From a virus: a stretch of 27,498 nucleotides of DNA. Position 1 is the first letter of the stretch; the number at the start of each line of letters is the position of its first letter. The position numbers and the translations under genes were made by a program. Shown piece after piece: positions 13,393 through 21,589 of this stretch. The stretch spans positions 1 through 27,498 of IMG/VR virus record IMGVR_UViG_3300005617_000227. One strand, 5' to 3'. The notes below the pieces were generated by a model. That model had not been told where the DNA came from and searched no databases. It was given only the letters and a program-made list of their open reading frames with translations.

Positions 13393-16300
13393 GTGATGCT
13401 CCAGCGGAATTCCGGGATCGCCTGCTGGCGAACGGTGTGGGTCCCGGTCCCCGCGTCGGTGAGGTTGATCTTCGTCGGCGTGAACGCCGTGGCGTTTGCC
13501 CACGACGTCGCGAGTTGGATGTTGTCGTCGTCGAAGTAGATCACGTAGTAGTCCGTGTCGAGGGACAGCCCCGCCGGCAGCGTGGTCGTGGAGTATACTC
13601 GCACGACGTCGCCCGTGGAGAACCCGTGTGCGGTGACGGTCAAGGTCTCGTTGGTGGTGAAGTCGACGGCCGACACCACGACGTCCTTGGTGGTGTAGTT
13701 GTTGCCCGCGAAGTCGCCGTTTCGCGCGTGCTTCATGAGCGCGCAGCACGCGGCATCGTCGGTGTTCTTGAGCTGACGATACGATCCGCTGCCGCCGGTC
13801 TTCATGCCCGAGACCTGGAAGCTCGCATGCGCCACCGTCTCGGTGATCGTCACGTTGCCGCCCGCGCCGATCCAGTTGTTCGTGAGCGTGATGGCGCCGT
13901 GGTGGATCGTGTGCGTCGTGGCGCCGCCCGATCCCGTGTTCGTCAGGTTGATGCGCGTGCCAGCCAGCGCGTTCGCGAGCGACGTCGCGAACGCCACCTT
14001 GCCCGAGGACACCGCGATGATCCAGTAGTCGGTGCCCGTCGAGAGTCCAGCGGGGAGCGTCCCGTCGGACGACAGGCGAACCTGGTCGCCCGTGATGAGA
14101 CCGTGACCAGGAAACGCGAACGTCTCGCCCGTAATCGCGGGCGGCGTGAACGCGCTGATGTCGACCGACGCGATCGGGACCGCGATGTCCGCGTAGTTCG
14201 ACGTCACCGCGATCCCCGGGTGGTTCGCGAGGATCGCGGTGCGCACGATCGCGGCGACGTCCGCGCTCGTGGTCGCGCCCGACACGTCAACGAGAACGTG
14301 TCCGGCGGTGACGCCGTTCGGCGTCACGTCGAACTCGTAGACCTTCGCGGGGTTGACGCCGTCGCCGATCGTGAAGGTCTCGCCGTCGACGAGGTCGGCC
14401 TTCGCCGCGCACACGATCCGCCCGGTGGCCTTCGCGCCGTCCATGAGCGCCCGCGCGGCGCCGTTGTCGGGGTCGAGCTTGATGGCGGATTCAAGCGCGG
14501 CCTGCATCGACCACAGCACCGTCTTGTCTACGATCGGTCCGGCCGCGCTCGGCGATCCCGCGCCGCGGCCGTACGTGTACACGCTCGCGCCGTTCGTGTG
14601 GTTGCGGATCTCGACGAGGGCCGTGGGGTAGAGCGCGGCGCAGCGCACGAACAGCCCGCCCGCGTCCGAGCTCGACTGCGCGGTGCGCGTGATCAGGATG
14701 TGGGTCGTGGTCGTCGCGCCCGAGGAGAACTGCGCGCCGTAGTCGATCGCCGTGACGTCGGTGCGCGCGTTGAGGAGCGTGAGGAGACCGGCGATCGTGT
14801 TGAACTGGTTCCCGGTCGGCCCCGACGCCTTGTACGTGTACGTGGTCCCGCTGGCGGCCTGCAGGAACATGTTATCGCCGTCGACGAGGTTGTATCCGAA
14901 TGACACGAGCACCTGCTCGCGCCCGCCGCTCGGCCGCGCGCGCCCGCGCTTCCCGAGGAGCGGAGGATCGACGATCGTAGAGCTGTTGAGCCCGATCCCG
15001 ATATCGCGGCACGCCACCGAGATCCCCAGCGCGTGCGGCGCCGTGACCGTGTTGTCGTAGAGCACCGGGAAGCTCGTTCCCGAGTTGATGATGATGTTCG
15101 CGGTCGACGCGTTGGACGCCACCCAGCGGTTGCCGTAGACGCGCGGCGAAACATCCCCCGTCAGGTCGATGCGCCCGGGGCTCAGGGTGTTTCCGCGGAT
15201 GTCCGGGCCGACGCACCCGGTGCTCGTGATCGCGATCGAGGTGACGTTATCGAACGTGTTGTCCGAGACAACGAGTTGACCGCCGGTGTGTGCGGTCGCG
15301 AGGTTCGTCGTGGCCGCGCCGTACTTGCCGGGGAACACGCGCCACGTGCCCGCCGAGACGTTGCCACCCGTGCCGCCCGCGTTCGTGTACGTGAACGAGT
15401 TTTTCGTCGGGACGGTCTCGATCTGGACGCCCGTGATGTCGTTGGAGCTCGCGCTGTTCACGAGCTCGAGCGAGCGCCCGATCATCTGCGGCGAGAACGC
15501 GAGGTTTCCGGTGTTGTCGGTGAGCGTCATCCGGCTCGTGAGGAGCGTGTGCGTCCCCGTCCCGGTGCTCGTGATGTCGATGATGTTCGTGCCAGCGATC
15601 GCGTGCGCCTGCGTGTCCGAGAGCTTGAACGTGTTGTCGTCGATGCGGATGATGTAGTAGTTGGTCGAGGTCGCCATGCCACCCGGCAGCGTGCCGGTCG
15701 ACGACGCCTGCCAGGGACCATCGCCCGTCGACAGGTTGTGCGACGAGGACGTCAGCACATCTGACGTCGCCGCGGTGAACGTGTGACCCTTCGCGAGCGT
15801 GCCGCCGGTGTTGTGGTAGGCGCGCTGTCCAACGTGATACGTCTTGATGCCGTTCAGGACGATCTTGTCGAGCGTCGTCGCTGCTGGATCGCACGTGAAC
15901 TTGTTACCCGTGATCGTGACGTCCTCGCACGGCTGCGTGATCCCGATGACATAGCGTCCGGCCTGGATCGCGATGTTCGCCGAGATGCCGCGACCGTCGA
16001 CGACGCCGAACGCGATCCGCGAGTAGTGGAACTTGTTGTCCGCGATCGTGACGTTGCGCGCGCCGAGCACACTCACCGCCGACGCGTCGTTCCATCCGAG
16101 CCGTCCCGTTCCGCAGTCGCGAACGCGGTTGTTCGTGAACGAGATCCCGGTGTGCTCCTGCGAGTCGTCGGCGCCGAACACGGTCGCCGCACCGCACTCG
16201 ATGAACTCGTTGTCGTCGATCGAGATATCGCTGATCGGCAACGACGAGCCAGAGATCTTGACGCCCGTGGTGCGGATGTTCTTGAACGTGCACCGCGTGA

Positions 16301-17981
16301 TCTTGTAGTTCGAGCGTCCGGCGAAGATGTAGATCCCGTGGGAGCTGCCGTTCGTGTTGTTGCGGTCGTGGGAGTCGATCGTCCACTGCCCGGAGAACGC
16401 CTCGGTGACGCCCGACGCGTTCGCGAACGTGACGTGAGTCGAGTCGACGAACGACGCGATCGTGAACAGCCCCGCGTTGCCCGCGCTCGTCGGGTTGATC
16501 GTTCGTAGGTTCTTCCCGACGTCATTCGAGGTGAAGCTCGGCGCCGACGCGGCGAACGTGACCGTGCCGCCCGAGAACACGAAGCCCGTGGCGCCCGCGC
16601 CGATCCCGACCTTCTCCCCGCGCGGCACGTACCACGTTCCTGTGAACGCCTCGGCCACCGCACTCGGATTCGCGTAGGTGATCGATCCACGCGAGAACTG
16701 CGATCGCAGCGTAACAGCGGTGATCTGGAAAATGCCGTTGTTCGCGCCCGTCGTCGCGCCCGAGATCAGGACGTAGCAGCCGACGAGGTTCGGCCGAATC
16801 TGATCGCTGAAGTCGCGGAGCACGCCGCTCGTCGTGCCCGATCCCGTGACCGCGATCGCGTCGCCGATTCCGATCGCGTCGTTGTTGTCCGGGCGCTCGA
16901 TGGTGTGACCGTCGATGACGACGTCATTTCCGGCGATGATGCTCTGGCGCGTGAAGAGGGAGTGACCGCCGATGATCCGCGTGATGCGGTCGTCGTCGTC
17001 GATCGCCCATGCGAACAACGTGGACCCTGCATCATTCTGCGCGTCGGCGTTCGCGTAAGTGACCGTCGTGGTGCTCGGAACGGATAGGATCTGGAACTTG
17101 CCATCGTTGCGAGGATCCGGCGATCCCGTGATCGTGATCCAGCGCTCGAAGTGCCCGGGCACGAACAACGCCGACGAGTTCGTGAGCGTAACGACGCCCG
17201 CCGTCACCGACAGCGATCCACCGACTCCAGTGGTCTGGATCGCGGCGTCCTGCGTGATCAGCGCGCCGCCGCCGATCTGGTTGCAGTTGCGCACCGTGAG
17301 CCCGACGGTGTGTCGCGCGTAGATCCCGTCGCCCGTGTTCGACAGCGCCGTCGTGTCGAGGTCTCCGACGAACGTGATGTTCTCGAACTCGACGTCCGAG
17401 TTGCTCGTGAGCAGGAATGCCGAGCGGCAGATCTGATCGGAGTTGCCCACGCGGTCCGACAGCGTGTGCGTTCCGGTGCCGTTCGACGAGAGCGTGATTG
17501 CCGTGCCGGCCAGCGCGTTCGCTTTGGACGACGCGAGCGAGTAGGTGTCCGCGTCGATCCGGATCGGCCAGTAGTCGGTCGCCGTGGCGAGCCCCGTGGG
17601 CAGCGTCCCGGACGTCGTCGCGCGGTATGGCCCGTCGCCGGTGTAGTAGCGATGATCGATCGCGGTCAGGATGTTGCCAGACGAGCGCGTGAACGTCCGC
17701 GCGGTCGACGCGTTCAGGTCAGCGGACGGGTGCTTGATCGTGACCCTGCCGAGCCCGAGAAGCTTGACTCCGCGCAGGTCGGCGAGCGTGATGTATTTCG
17801 CGAGCTGGTAGTTCCCCTCGCGGATCACGACGGTCTTCACGCCGCTCGCCACCGCGGCCGCAATCGCGGTCACCAGCGAAGTCTGCTGAACGTCGACGGA
17901 TGCCGTGGACGTGAACCCGTACGCGGCCGCGTCAGTCACGAGTCCGGGCGCCGCGATTTGCAGGAGGTTGGTGATCGACAT
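13389..17981 (-). CDS. Very large beta-helix tailspike/receptor-binding protein with inserted modules
   Basis: The 1530-residue protein starts at ATG 17981, sharing one base with the baseplate J stop; the in-frame extension up to 18365 lies inside that gene and is discarded. The N-terminus (VDVQQTSLVTAIAAAVASGVKTVVIREGNYQLAKYITLADLRGVKLLGLG) is typical of pectate-lyase-like right-handed beta-helix spikes. Helix rungs follow (VEFENITFVG, LTVRNCN, YKITRCTFKNIRTTGVKISG, ISIDDNEFIECGAATVFG, VTITGNKF). Two module families interrupt the helix (listed separately). The C-terminal third is different, with two LVDG-type beta modules and two more inserted modules. It should bind, and perhaps cut, surface polysaccharide. 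No catalytic residues can be assigned. Confidence 0.85.
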   Translation of the reverse strand: MSITNLLQIAAPGLVTDAAAYGFTSTASVDVQQTSLVTAIAAAVASGVKTVVIREGNYQLAKYITLADLRGVKLLGLGRVTIKHPSADLNASTARTFTRSSGNILTAIDHRYYTGDGPYRATTSGTLPTGLATATDYWPIRIDADTYSLASSKANALAGTAITLSSNGTGTHTLSDRVGNSDQICRSAFLLTSNSDVEFENITFVGDLDTTALSNTGDGIYARHTVGLTVRNCNQIGGGALITQDAAIQTTGVGGSLSVTAGVVTLTNSSALFVPGHFERWITITGSPDPRNDGKFQILSVPSTTTVTYANADAQNDAGSTLFAWAIDDDDRITRIIGGHSLFTRQSIIAGNDVVIDGHTIERPDNNDAIGIGDAIAVTGSGTTSGVLRDFSDQIRPNLVGCYVLISGATTGANNGIFQITAVTLRSQFSRGSITYANPSAVAEAFTGTWYVPRGEKVGIGAGATGFVFSGGTVTFAASAPSFTSNDVGKNLRTINPTSAGNAGLFTIASFVDSTHVTFANASGVTEAFSGQWTIDSHDRNNTNGSSHGIYIFAGRSNYKITRCTFKNIRTTGVKISGSSLPISDISIDDNEFIECGAATVFGADDSQEHTGISFTNNRVRDCGTGRLGWNDASAVSVLGARNVTIADNKFHYSRIAFGVVDGRGISANIAIQAGRYVIGITQPCEDVTITGNKFTCDPAATTLDKIVLNGIKTYHVGQRAYHNTGGTLAKGHTFTAATSDVLTSSSHNLSTGDGPWQASSTGTLPGGMATSTNYYIIRIDDNTFKLSDTQAHAIAGTNIIDITSTGTGTHTLLTSRMTLTDNTGNLAFSPQMIGRSLELVNSASSNDITGVQIETVPTKNSFTYTNAGGTGGNVSAGTWRVFPGKYGAATTNLATAHTGGQLVVSDNTFDNVTSIAITSTGCVGPDIRGNTLSPGRIDLTGDVSPRVYGNRWVASNASTANIIINSGTSFPVLYDNTVTAPHALGISVACRDIGIGLNSSTIVDPPLLGKRGRARPSGGREQVLVSFGYNLVDGDNMFLQAASGTTYTYKASGPTGNQFNTIAGLLTLLNARTDVTAIDYGAQFSSGATTTTHILITRTAQSSSDAGGLFVRCAALYPTALVEIRNHTNGASVYTYGRGAGSPSAAGPIVDKTVLWSMQAALESAIKLDPDNGAARALMDGAKATGRIVCAAKADLVDGETFTIGDGVNPAKVYEFDVTPNGVTAGHVLVDVSGATTSADVAAIVRTAILANHPGIAVTSNYADIAVPIASVDISAFTPPAITGETFAFPGHGLITGDQVRLSSDGTLPAGLSTGTDYWIIAVSSGKVAFATSLANALAGTRINLTNTGSGGATTHTIHHGAITLTNNWIGAGGNVTITETVAHASFQVSGMKTGGSGSYRQLKNTDDAACCALMKHARNGDFAGNNYTTKDVVVSAVDFTTNETLTVTAHGFSTGDVVRVYSTTTLPAGLSLDTDYYVIYFDDDNIQLATSWANATAFTPTKINLTDAGTGTHTVRQQAIPEFRWSIT
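13430..17660 (-). repeat. Four copies of a ~65-residue module ('A') in the tailspike
   Basis: The copies lie at approximately 17460-17660, 15540-15750, 13905-14110 and 13430-13630. Shared features in order are: TGDGP/TGDxV, then a GTLPxGLxTxTDYW/Y strand, then IRIDxxTFxLA, then a short helix (SKANALAGT), then I-x-L/I-T-x-x-GTGTHTL. A fifth copy sits in the tail sheath protein at 26390-26600. The copies are diverged but keep spacing. The fold is probably a small beta domain displayed on the virion surface. Confidence 0.85.
15330..17150 (-). repeat. Four copies of a second tailspike module ('B')
   Basis: The copies are at approximately 17000-17150, 16625-16790, 16380-16540 and 15330-15490. Each shows a strand (FERWITITG, VGCYVLISG, VGKNLRTIN, IGRSLELVN), an N-x-G/N-D turn, a strand (GKFQILSV, GIFQITAV, GLFTIASF, VQIETV), then T-x-T/V-T-Y/F-A/T-N-A and a final EAFxGTW-like strand. 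They alternate with beta-helix rungs and with module A, so they are probably loops or small domains projecting from the spike. Confidence 0.7.
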
Positions 17982-19504
17982 CAGGGTGCCGCTGGCGTGC
18001 TGTGTACGTGAATGCGGGTGGAGTCGAACGACGCGAGCTGGCGCGCCGCGATGAGAATCGGGTTGCCGAGGTACCGCCAGTGCGCGGTACCGTCGACGAT
18101 GTCTGTTCCGGTGCCCGTGGGACCGCCGGATCCCGCGCTCGTGCCGGTGGTGATGCACACGTAGGTGCGCGCATCGTTGGTCACCACGCTGGGCGCGCCG
18201 ACCGTCGCGACGTAGCCGGTCGTCGACGCCCAGGCCGCAGGCGTCCCGATGACGTCGGTGTACACGAGGACCTGCGGGACGGCAGTGACACCACTGACCT
18301 TGAACGCCTGCGCGCCAACGGCCGACGGGGTCACGTTCTGTCCGGGGATGAACTGCTGACCCCACAGCGCGATCGCGGTCGCGACCTGCGTGTCGCCGTC
18401 GGTCGGGTACGTTGCGTCGTACTCGAGCGTCACGTCAGCGTACACATTGATGCTGGTCGGACGCGTGTAGTAGATCGTCTCGACGTTGCCCTCGCTGTCC
18501 GTGTGGGACCCGAAGGTGCCGCTCGAGGAGTACGTCGCGATCCCGTCGGGCTGGTTGTCCGCGATCGTGTCGACGATGGACTGCGCGTCACCGCCGAGAA
18601 CGAGTGCCTCGAACGAGTGCGGGGGCAGGCCGTCGCCGTTCGTGACGTCGGTGCGGTTCGTGAAGACCTCGACCGAGGTCACGTTGGCCAGCTTTTGCAG
18701 CGCCGCGCGCAGGGCGTCGCGCGTGGTCGCGCCCGAGCCCGCGAGCTCGATCTTGCGGATGAGGCGCAGCTCCTCGTCGGTCGACTCGTCGGACCCGACG
18801 ATCGCGTCGGTGATGTTGCGCGCCGAGGACCACCCTGCCACGGGGGTCTGGATCGCCGTCAAGTCGTTGGCCGTGCCCTGGACGGGGCCGGTGACCTCGC
18901 AGTCCGCGAACACGTCGACGGCGGCCAGGCCCTCGCCGAGGTATGCCCAGTGCGCGGTCCCGTCGGTGATGTCCGCCGCCGTGGTGATCGGTCCGCCTGA
19001 ACCAGCGCTCGTGCCAGTCGCGATGCACTGGTAGCAGCGGCTTGAGTTGCTGACGCGCGCGTCGATCGCGTACAGCGTCGTCGGCGCCCACGCGGTGAGG
19101 AGCGCGGTGGTCTTCGTGTCGCGCGTGTCCCAGAGCGACAGGCTCGACGCCGACTGCACGATGCTGCCCGCGTTGACGGTCGTGCCGTCGTCGCCGCAGA
19201 GCGTGAGCGTGGCGTACGACTTCGTCGCGGGCTGGCGGAACGTGCCGGTCAGCACCGCGAGCGCGTCGAGCGCGGCCTTGGTCGCCTTGTCTGGATCCTG
19301 CGAAGAGTTCACTTGCTCGAGTCGCTCCCACAGCAGCCCGAGCGCGTTCGACAGCATCCCGATGATGTGGCCGAGCAGCGTCTTGTCACCGAGCGGTAGC
19401 GCGGCGTAGAACGCCTCGCGCAGGTCCGCCTCGAAATCGGCGCGGATGTCGGCGATGGCCGGGATCACCAGGCCGGTATCGGTCAGCCCCGTTTCGTTAG
19501 CCAC
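17981..19504 (-). CDS. Baseplate J-like protein with two inserted carbohydrate-binding-like modules
   Basis: The 507-residue protein is read from GTG 19504, overlapping the gp25-like gene by eight bases, with GAGGTG upstream. The N-terminal region (IRADFEADLREAFYAALPLGDKTLLGHIIGMLSNALGLLWERLEQV) and the core (GPVQGTANDLTAIQTPVAGW, ITDAIVGSDESTDEELRLIRKIELAGSGATTRDALRAAL) are characteristic of baseplate_J family wedge proteins (P2 gpJ, T4 gp6-like). They form the baseplate ring and trigger sheath contraction. Residues about 138-190 and 423-480 are extra modules not present in the basic family. The protein is longer than typical J proteins (about 300-400 residues) because of them. Confidence 0.9.
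   Translation of the reverse strand: MANETGLTDTGLVIPAIADIRADFEADLREAFYAALPLGDKTLLGHIIGMLSNALGLLWERLEQVNSSQDPDKATKAALDALAVLTGTFRQPATKSYATLTLCGDDGTTVNAGSIVQSASSLSLWDTRDTKTTALLTAWAPTTLYAIDARVSNSSRCYQCIATGTSAGSGGPITTAADITDGTAHWAYLGEGLAAVDVFADCEVTGPVQGTANDLTAIQTPVAGWSSARNITDAIVGSDESTDEELRLIRKIELAGSGATTRDALRAALQKLANVTSVEVFTNRTDVTNGDGLPPHSFEALVLGGDAQSIVDTIADNQPDGIATYSSSGTFGSHTDSEGNVETIYYTRPTSINVYADVTLEYDATYPTDGDTQVATAIALWGQQFIPGQNVTPSAVGAQAFKVSGVTAVPQVLVYTDVIGTPAAWASTTGYVATVGAPSVVTNDARTYVCITTGTSAGSGGPTGTGTDIVDGTAHWRYLGNPILIAARQLASFDSTRIHVHSTPAAP
18065..19090 (-). repeat. Two carbohydrate-binding-like modules inside the baseplate J protein
   Basis: Copies at about 18935-19090 and 18065-18235 share AWAxTTxY, a central R-C/T-Y-x-C-I-x-TGTSAGSGGP and a DGTAHWxYLG end. 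The order W/Y-start, YxC, gap, TDGxxHW resembles the small chitin-binding (CBM5/12-like) modules often attached to phage virion proteins. One copy interrupts the early part of the J protein and one is close to its C-terminus. Their use could be reversible attachment to host glycans; this is inference. Confidence 0.75.
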
Positions 19505-19889
19505 CGGGCACCTCGAGGGTCACGACGGGCGTATCGCCGAACGCGCACTGCGCCTGCCACGTGACGGTCATCGCGCGGCCGACGATGTCGACGTCGAGCT
19601 TGAGGATCGTCACCACGCCGGGTGCGTCGAGGATCGCGGCGCCGAACGCCGCGCGCGCGCGGTCCTTGACTCCGGCGCGCTTCGAGGCGTCGCCGATGAG
19701 CTCCTCGAAGTACGGGACGCCGATGTCCTCGTTCATGAACCACTCGGCGCGGAACAGGAGCAGCCGGAATCGCACGGCCTGGACGACCGCGTCGACGCCC
19801 GCGACAAAGCGCAGACCATCGGCGTCCAGCCAGATGTCGCCGTCTGGAGCCAGGAGAACGTCTTGAGGATCCGTCTCGAGGAGTGCCAC
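19497..19889 (-). CDS. gp25-like baseplate wedge protein
   Basis: This 130-residue protein has the hallmarks of the GPW/gp25 family: an N-terminal DVLLAPDGDIWLDADGLRFVAGVDAVVQAVRFRLLLFRAEWFMNEDIGVPYFEEL segment, followed by the C-terminal sheet (TILKLDVDIVGRAMTVTWQAQ). These proteins are baseplate wedge components that nucleate the sheath. The start is GTG 19889. No ribosome binding site precedes it, and the start codon is in the stem of a hairpin (19883-19900). The J gene follows with an eight-base overlap, the normal order for this cluster. Confidence 0.88.
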   Translation of the reverse strand: MALLETDPQDVLLAPDGDIWLDADGLRFVAGVDAVVQAVRFRLLLFRAEWFMNEDIGVPYFEELIGDASKRAGVKDRARAAFGAAILDAPGVVTILKLDVDIVGRAMTVTWQAQCAFGDTPVVTLEVPGG

Positions 19890-19911
19890 GATAGTGGCAC
19901 GAGTCTTGCAT
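19883..19911. promoter_or_regulatory. Conserved 16-bp element, copy 1, overlapping a hairpin at the gp25-like start
   Basis: On the + strand TGGCACGAGTCTTGCA lies at 19895-19910. It matches the sigma-54 consensus (TGGCACG-N4-TTGCA) completely, with GG (19896-19897) and GC (19908-19909) ten bases apart. It points away from the downstream - strand gene. GTGCCAC (19883-19889) and GTGGCAC (19894-19900) form a 7-bp hairpin with a GATA loop that covers the GTG start at 19889. A second copy with one mismatch is at 27165-27180. Confidence 0.7.
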
Positions 19912-19922
19912 GGATCCCGGGG

Positions 19923-20669
19923 CTATTCTAGCTTCGTCTTGCTCGAAAGATATGTAGAGGCTGGGGTCTGGAAGTTGCTGATCGCGGTGGAAAAGGCAGC
20001 GATTGCGGCCTGTTGCGGGGCTGTCATCGCGGCGATCGCGGTGGCAATCGCGCCTGGTGTCGTGGTCAGGGTGGCCCAGGCCACGCTGAGGAGCGAGAGC
20101 ATCGTGTCCTCTGCGCTGCGGTAGGTGGAGCCGAGCACCGCAGCCTCGGCGGCCAAGCTCGAGCCGAGTTTGATCGTCGTGCCGCCCGACGCGTGGATCA
20201 CGACTGCGTTCGTCGGCGCGTCGGTGGGTGGCGACGCCGGCGTGTGCAGGCCGACGAACGCGATCGCGTCGGCCAGGTCGTGTCGGCGGTCGTCACCAGG
20301 GTCGACGGACGTCCCGCCCTTGGCTACCCAGCGCGCGAGCGAGCTTGCCGAGAACCGGACCTCGCACGTGTCGCCGGTGGCGACGGGCCACGTGATGCGG
20401 CCGCGCGCGGGCCCGCAGAACTCGACCGGGCAGTTGTGGATTGGCGGCAGGTCCTCCGAGACGTACGTGACGCCGTCCTCGGCGATGTACCTGCGTCGGA
20501 CCGATGTCTGCACGGTCGCCATCTGCTTCGCGTCGTCATACGCGACGATCGTGCCGGGCAGCATGGTGTAGACGCCGTCGAGGATGACGTCGCGGTAGGC
20601 CTCGAGGAGCGCCTCCAGGGAGGGGTCGCGCGCCTCGTCGGGCGGCGTTGGATCGTTCGCGTTGCTCAC
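19923..20669 (-). CDS. Gp138-type baseplate spike/hub protein
   Basis: The 248-residue protein is read from GTG 20669 (GTGA overlap with the hub-like gene); the frame extends upstream to 20735 but that part lies inside the neighbour. Residues about 15-150 (LLEAYRDVILDGVYTMLPGTIVAYD, TVQTSVRRRYIAEDGVTYVSEDLPPIHNCPVEF, RITWPVATGDTCEVRFSASSLARWVAKGG, DPGDDRRHDLADAIAFVGL) match the Gp138 N-terminal OB-fold domain of phage spike proteins. The C-terminal part (HASGGTTIKLG) is a short beta-helix-like spike start followed by an Ala/Thr-rich tail. It would form the central piercing spike beneath the hub. Confidence 0.85.
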   Translation of the reverse strand: MSNANDPTPPDEARDPSLEALLEAYRDVILDGVYTMLPGTIVAYDDAKQMATVQTSVRRRYIAEDGVTYVSEDLPPIHNCPVEFCGPARGRITWPVATGDTCEVRFSASSLARWVAKGGTSVDPGDDRRHDLADAIAFVGLHTPASPPTDAPTNAVVIHASGGTTIKLGSSLAAEAAVLGSTYRSAEDTMLSLLSVAWATLTTTPGAIATAIAAMTAPQQAAIAAFSTAISNFQTPASTYLSSKTKLE

Positions 20670-21589
20670 TTCTTCCCCCGACCCTTCTTCGGCGGCGGCG
20701 AGCCGAGCGGCGTCGCCTTGATGCTCGTCTTCCACTCGGCGCCGTGCGTGTCGCCCGTGTGGGTGACGTCGTTGACGCGGAAGAACCCGCCGTCGTACGC
20801 GCGGCTGTGGACCTGGATCGTGTCGCCGGGCGCGATCTCGGGGAACAGCAGGACGTCGATCGAGAGCTCCGACGTGCCGCCGGGCTTGCTCGGTACGGAG
20901 CCCTCCGGCGAGCCGATCATGCCCGCGTCGACGTCAATCAGCCACGCACTCTTGGCGTTCGGCAGCCCGCTCTTGAGGATCTGGAGTCGACCATCCTGGA
21001 TCGACCACGAGTACCCGAGCGGCGTCAGCACGCGCGTCAGGAGGTCGCGCACGAGCCCGGTCGCCGGGTACGTCCCCGTCGCGGTGAGCGCCTGGTTGAG
21101 CTCCTCGACCGCCGCGAACTCCGATGGCAGCTTGAGGTCCATCGCGTTCGCGAGATCGCCGAGGATCTGCTTCGCGGTGGTTGGCGGCGAGTACGAGCGG
21201 TTGAGTCGCGCGTGCGCGTACGCGCGCCCGCCGTCGGCGACCTGGATCTTCGTCTCCCAGTTCGGCGTCTTGAGGTTCGACCTAGCGAACGACAGCGACC
21301 CGGCGAACAGCGGGTGGAGGACGCCGTTGTGCCCGGCCAGCAGCTGCACGTACACAGGCTTCCGCTCGAGCCTGCCGCGCGAGTCCTTCGACATGTTCGT
21401 GATCGTGCAGGTCGCCGCGTTGGGCTCCTTGCCGAGCGACTTCTTGATCTCGAACTGCACGCGCAGGTCCGTCACGATCAGCGCGTTGCCGGTCGTTGAG
21501 AAGTACTTGTTGTCCGTCGGCGACTGCGAGACCAGCGAGAGCTGTACCTCGCGGTTGATGAGCCCGGACGCGTCGAGCTTGTCCGGCAC
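20666..21589 (-). CDS. Baseplate hub-like protein
   Basis: This 307-residue protein starts at GTG 21589, sharing one base with the upstream stop (TAGTG). The N-terminal part (ALIVTDLRVQFEIKKSLGKEPNAATCTITNMSKDSRGRLERKPVYVQLLAG) and the following FAGSLSFARSNLKTPNWETKIQVADGGRAY region look like the first domain of phage hub proteins (gp27/gp44/gpD-like). The middle (TAKQILGDLANAMDL, LVRDLLTRVLTPLGYSWSIQDGRLQIL) is the helix-plus-strand part typical of the family. The C-terminus is Lys/Gly-rich. Position between the Dit-like, plug-like and spike genes supports the assignment. Confidence 0.78.
   Translation of the reverse strand: MPDKLDASGLINREVQLSLVSQSPTDNKYFSTTGNALIVTDLRVQFEIKKSLGKEPNAATCTITNMSKDSRGRLERKPVYVQLLAGHNGVLHPLFAGSLSFARSNLKTPNWETKIQVADGGRAYAHARLNRSYSPPTTAKQILGDLANAMDLKLPSEFAAVEELNQALTATGTYPATGLVRDLLTRVLTPLGYSWSIQDGRLQILKSGLPNAKSAWLIDVDAGMIGSPEGSVPSKPGGTSELSIDVLLFPEIAPGDTIQVHSRAYDGGFFRVNDVTHTGDTHGAEWKTSIKATPLGSPPPKKGRGKK

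Noticed and set aside
13437-18000. Long + strand frames opposite the tailspike and J genes (for example 488 and 286 residues).
   Set aside because: Compositionally biased (Arg/Val/Asp-rich) shadows of the real - strand frame; no start signals or motifs.
17982-18365. N-terminal extension of the tailspike reading frame.
   Set aside because: It lies wholly within the baseplate J gene in another frame, is low-complexity, and the ATG at 17981 has a normal junction with the J stop and starts a typical spike N-terminus.
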